This document shows positions 62,106 to 64,000 of a stretch of 64,000 nt of DNA, piece after piece. The position numbers and the translations under genes were made by a program. Below the pieces are notes generated by a model. It was not told where the DNA came from, did no database searches, and saw only the letters and a program-made list of their open reading frames with translations. The DNA lies in the NCBI GenBank assembly GCA_023548195.1, contig JAJHZJ010000399.1, positions 6,081,100 to 6,145,099 of the forward strand. Direction: 5' to 3'. The number at the start of each line of letters is the position of its first letter. Position 1 is the first letter of the stretch. The stretch is from Bettongia penicillata ogilbyi. Lineage: Eukaryota > Chordata > Mammalia > Diprotodontia > Potoroidae.

Positions 62106-63199
62106 TTATGCTTGAAGATCAAATTTTCTTTTCAGCTCTGGTCTTTTCATCAAGAATGCTTGAAAGTCCTCTATTTCATTGAAAAACCATATTTTCCCCT
62201 GAAATATTATACTCAGTTTTGCTGGGTAAGTGATTCTTGGTTTGAGTCCTAGTTCCTTTGACTTCTGGAATATGCTAGTCCATGCCCTTTGATCCCTTAA
62301 TGTAGAAGCTGCTAGATCTTGAGTTATCCTGATTGTATTTCCACAATACTGGAATTGTTTATTTCTAGCTGCTTGCAATATTTTCTCCTTCACCTGGGAA
62401 TTCTGGAATTTGGCCACAATGTTCCTAGGAGTTCCTCTTTTTGGATCTCTTTCAGGCAGTGATCGATGGAATCCTTCAATACTTATTTTGTCCTCTGGTT
62501 GTAGAATATCAGGGCAGTTTTCCTGGATAATTTCATGAAAGATGATGTCTAGATTCTGTTTTTGATCATGGCTTTCAGGTAGTCCCATAATTTTTCAATT
62601 GTCTCTCCTGGATCTATTTTCTAGGTTAGTTATTTTTCCCATGAGATAGTACACATTCTCTTCCATTTTTTCATTCTTTTGGTTTTGTTTGGTGATTTCT
62701 TGGTTTCTCAGAAAGTCATTAGACTCCATCTGTTCTATTTTAATCTTGAGAAAACTATTATCTTCAGTGAGCTTTTGTACCTCTTTTTCCACTTGGCTAA
62801 CTCTGCTTTTGACAGCATTCTTCTCCTCATTGGCTTTTTGAACCACTTTTTCCAATTGATTGAGCCTCTTTTTCAAGGTGTTATTTTGTTCAGCATTTTC
62901 TTGGGTCTCCTTTAACAAGATATTGACCCATTTTTCATGCTTTTCTTGCATGTCTCTCATTTCTCTTCCCAGTTTTTCCTCCACCTGTCTAACTTGCTTT
63001 TCAAAATCCTTTTTGAGCTCTTCCATGACCTGAGCCCATTGGATATCTATTTCGGATGTTTGAGATACAGAGGCCTTGGTTTCTATGTCTTTCCCTGATG
63101 GTAAGCATTGTTCTTCCTCATCAGAAAGGATAGGAGGAAACATCTATTCTCCAAGAAAGCAACCTTCTATGGTCTTATTTCTTTCCCCTTTCTGGGCAT
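62106..63199 (-). pseudogene. HAL1-6 ORF1, disabled by few lesions
   Basis: The start ATG is at 63199. One base is lost in the AGAAAGGGGAAAG head, shifting the frame to a stop about 10 codons later, and a TAG replaces CAG just before the methionine at 63143. From there the frame is open for 182 codons to a TGA (62597-62595) that replaces the TTA leucine codon in RRDNLKIMG, then continues in the same frame to 62106. Coiled coil, RRM and LKPRITYPAKLSI are otherwise complete. It is the second-best preserved ORF1 in the window. Confidence 0.88.
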
Positions 63200-64000
63200 T
63201 TTTCCAGCCAGTTACTTGACTTCTGAGATTCCTCTCCACCCCCTCCTCACCAGTGTTTGGGGTCTGAGATTGAAATCCTGCTCCCCATCCTCAGGGCTTC
63301 CAGTGGCAGGTGCAGCTTCTATTCAATGTGAGCTTAAGTTTTCTTGGTCTGTTGGGGCAGCGCCACCTAGCAGGGCTCAGTTCCCTCCATGGGTTTATGC
63401 GGAGACCTTCAGTAATGGATCTGAGGTCCAGACTGCTCCTGGAGCTCCTGGATGCTGCTGCTTCTTCCACTGCTTCCCGAGGGGGCCTGAGTCATGGGGC
63501 TACCCCACTCCCCTCTTGGTCAGGCCAGAAGTCTCTCCCAGACTGTGGGTGGAGGGACCTTCGAGGCTGCCGGAGGTTCCGTCCCTGAAGCCTGTTCTGA
63601 TCTGTTTCTCTCAGGGCTGCGTGGGCAGGGCTGGGCTCTGCTGTCTGGTGCATGATGGACCTTTGTGGATGGTTTTTCAGGGCTCTCTGCAGCGGAAATC
63701 TTCTCCACTACGTTGCTGCATGGCTTCCACTGCTGCCGAATTTGTGGGGAGTTCTTTTTACAGGGAATTTATGGTCTGTGGATTTGGAGGTAGCATATGT
63801 GAGTCTTTCTGCTCTGCCATCTTGGCTCCTCCCCACCAACATTCACTTTCAAAAAATTTTTAATTTGGAACTTTTGCCCCCATGTTCTCCTCTCCAAGAC
63901 AGTGTGCAATGTAGACTCTACTTATACATTCATGTTAAGCATATTTTCACATTAATCATGATATAAAGAAGAATGAAAACTAATAAGAGGAATCACAAGA

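Larger units (their letters stand above)
61036..63836 (-). mobile_element. HAL1 element (HAL1-6), full length
   Basis: A 2.8-kb minus-strand half-LINE. The 5' signature (CCATCTTGGCTCCTCCCC, 63818-63835) is followed by 5' UTR, ORF1, a 3' UTR with a TG tract and a T-rich 3' tail (61036-61070). It is flanked by CAACATACACTTTC (61022-61035) and CAACATTCACTTTC (63837-63850), a 14-bp duplication with one mismatch, in an older L1. No ORF2 is present. Confidence 0.92.
60973..64000 (-). mobile_element. L1, minus strand, split by HAL1-6 and cut by the window end
   Basis: A T-rich tract at 60980-60992 followed by TTACTTATCAACATACACTTTC and, beyond HAL1-6, CAACATTCACTTTCAAAAAATTTTTAATTTGGAAC gives the antisense of an L1 3' terminus. 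The 3' UTR continues at 63860-64000 in the same style as 19380-19510. Its body lies outside the window. Confidence 0.65.

Overview
The window looks like marsupial nuclear DNA, most likely opossum-like (for example Monodelphis). The grounds are AT-rich, CpG-poor sequence, L1 and half-L1 (HAL1-type) LINEs of the marsupial kind, MAR1 and MIR/THER-type SINEs, an RTE-clade LINE and long dinucleotide tracts. I recognised no host protein-coding gene with introns and no tRNA or rRNA gene. The region is intergenic or intronic DNA built almost entirely from retroelements, with two processed pseudogenes. Family names come from recognition of sequence features; no database search was possible.

Layout. 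226-9677: a three-level nest. An ancient minus-strand L1 is split by an old plus-strand ORF1-only element, which is itself split by a younger HAL1 with a perfect 12-bp target-site duplication (TSD). 9678-12460: mostly unassigned DNA. 12462-20745: one MIR/THER SINE split by a full-length but dead plus-strand L1 and by a minus-strand 5'-truncated L1. 21998-24733: second HAL1. 24931-27120: ancient L1 pieces. 27437-28944: HAL1 with an internal deletion. 29080-31650: microsatellites, a long pyrimidine/purine tract and old SINEs. 31923-34724: near full-length PABPC1 retrocopy, minus strand. 34848-38140: MAR1 SINE, two RTE fragments and an MRPS18B retrocopy with a TSD. 38247-41249: the youngest-looking HAL1, with an intact 368-codon ORF1. 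42537-48853: a second dead L1 with ORF1 and ORF2. 51469-54613: an internally deleted endogenous retrovirus with paired LTRs and a 5-bp TSD. 56344-60608: an old HAL1-type element holding a composite younger HAL1 segment. 60973-64000: a minus-strand L1 split by a further HAL1 and running off the window.

How the parts relate. HAL1-type copies carry a 5' UTR, an ORF1 for an L1-type RNA-binding protein, a long 3' UTR and an A-rich tail, but no ORF2. They must therefore have been copied by reverse transcriptase supplied in trans, presumably from L1s like the two dead copies here. The PABPC1 and MRPS18B retrocopies are further products of that type of machinery. The only long intact reading frame in the window is ORF1 of the HAL1 at 38247-41249.
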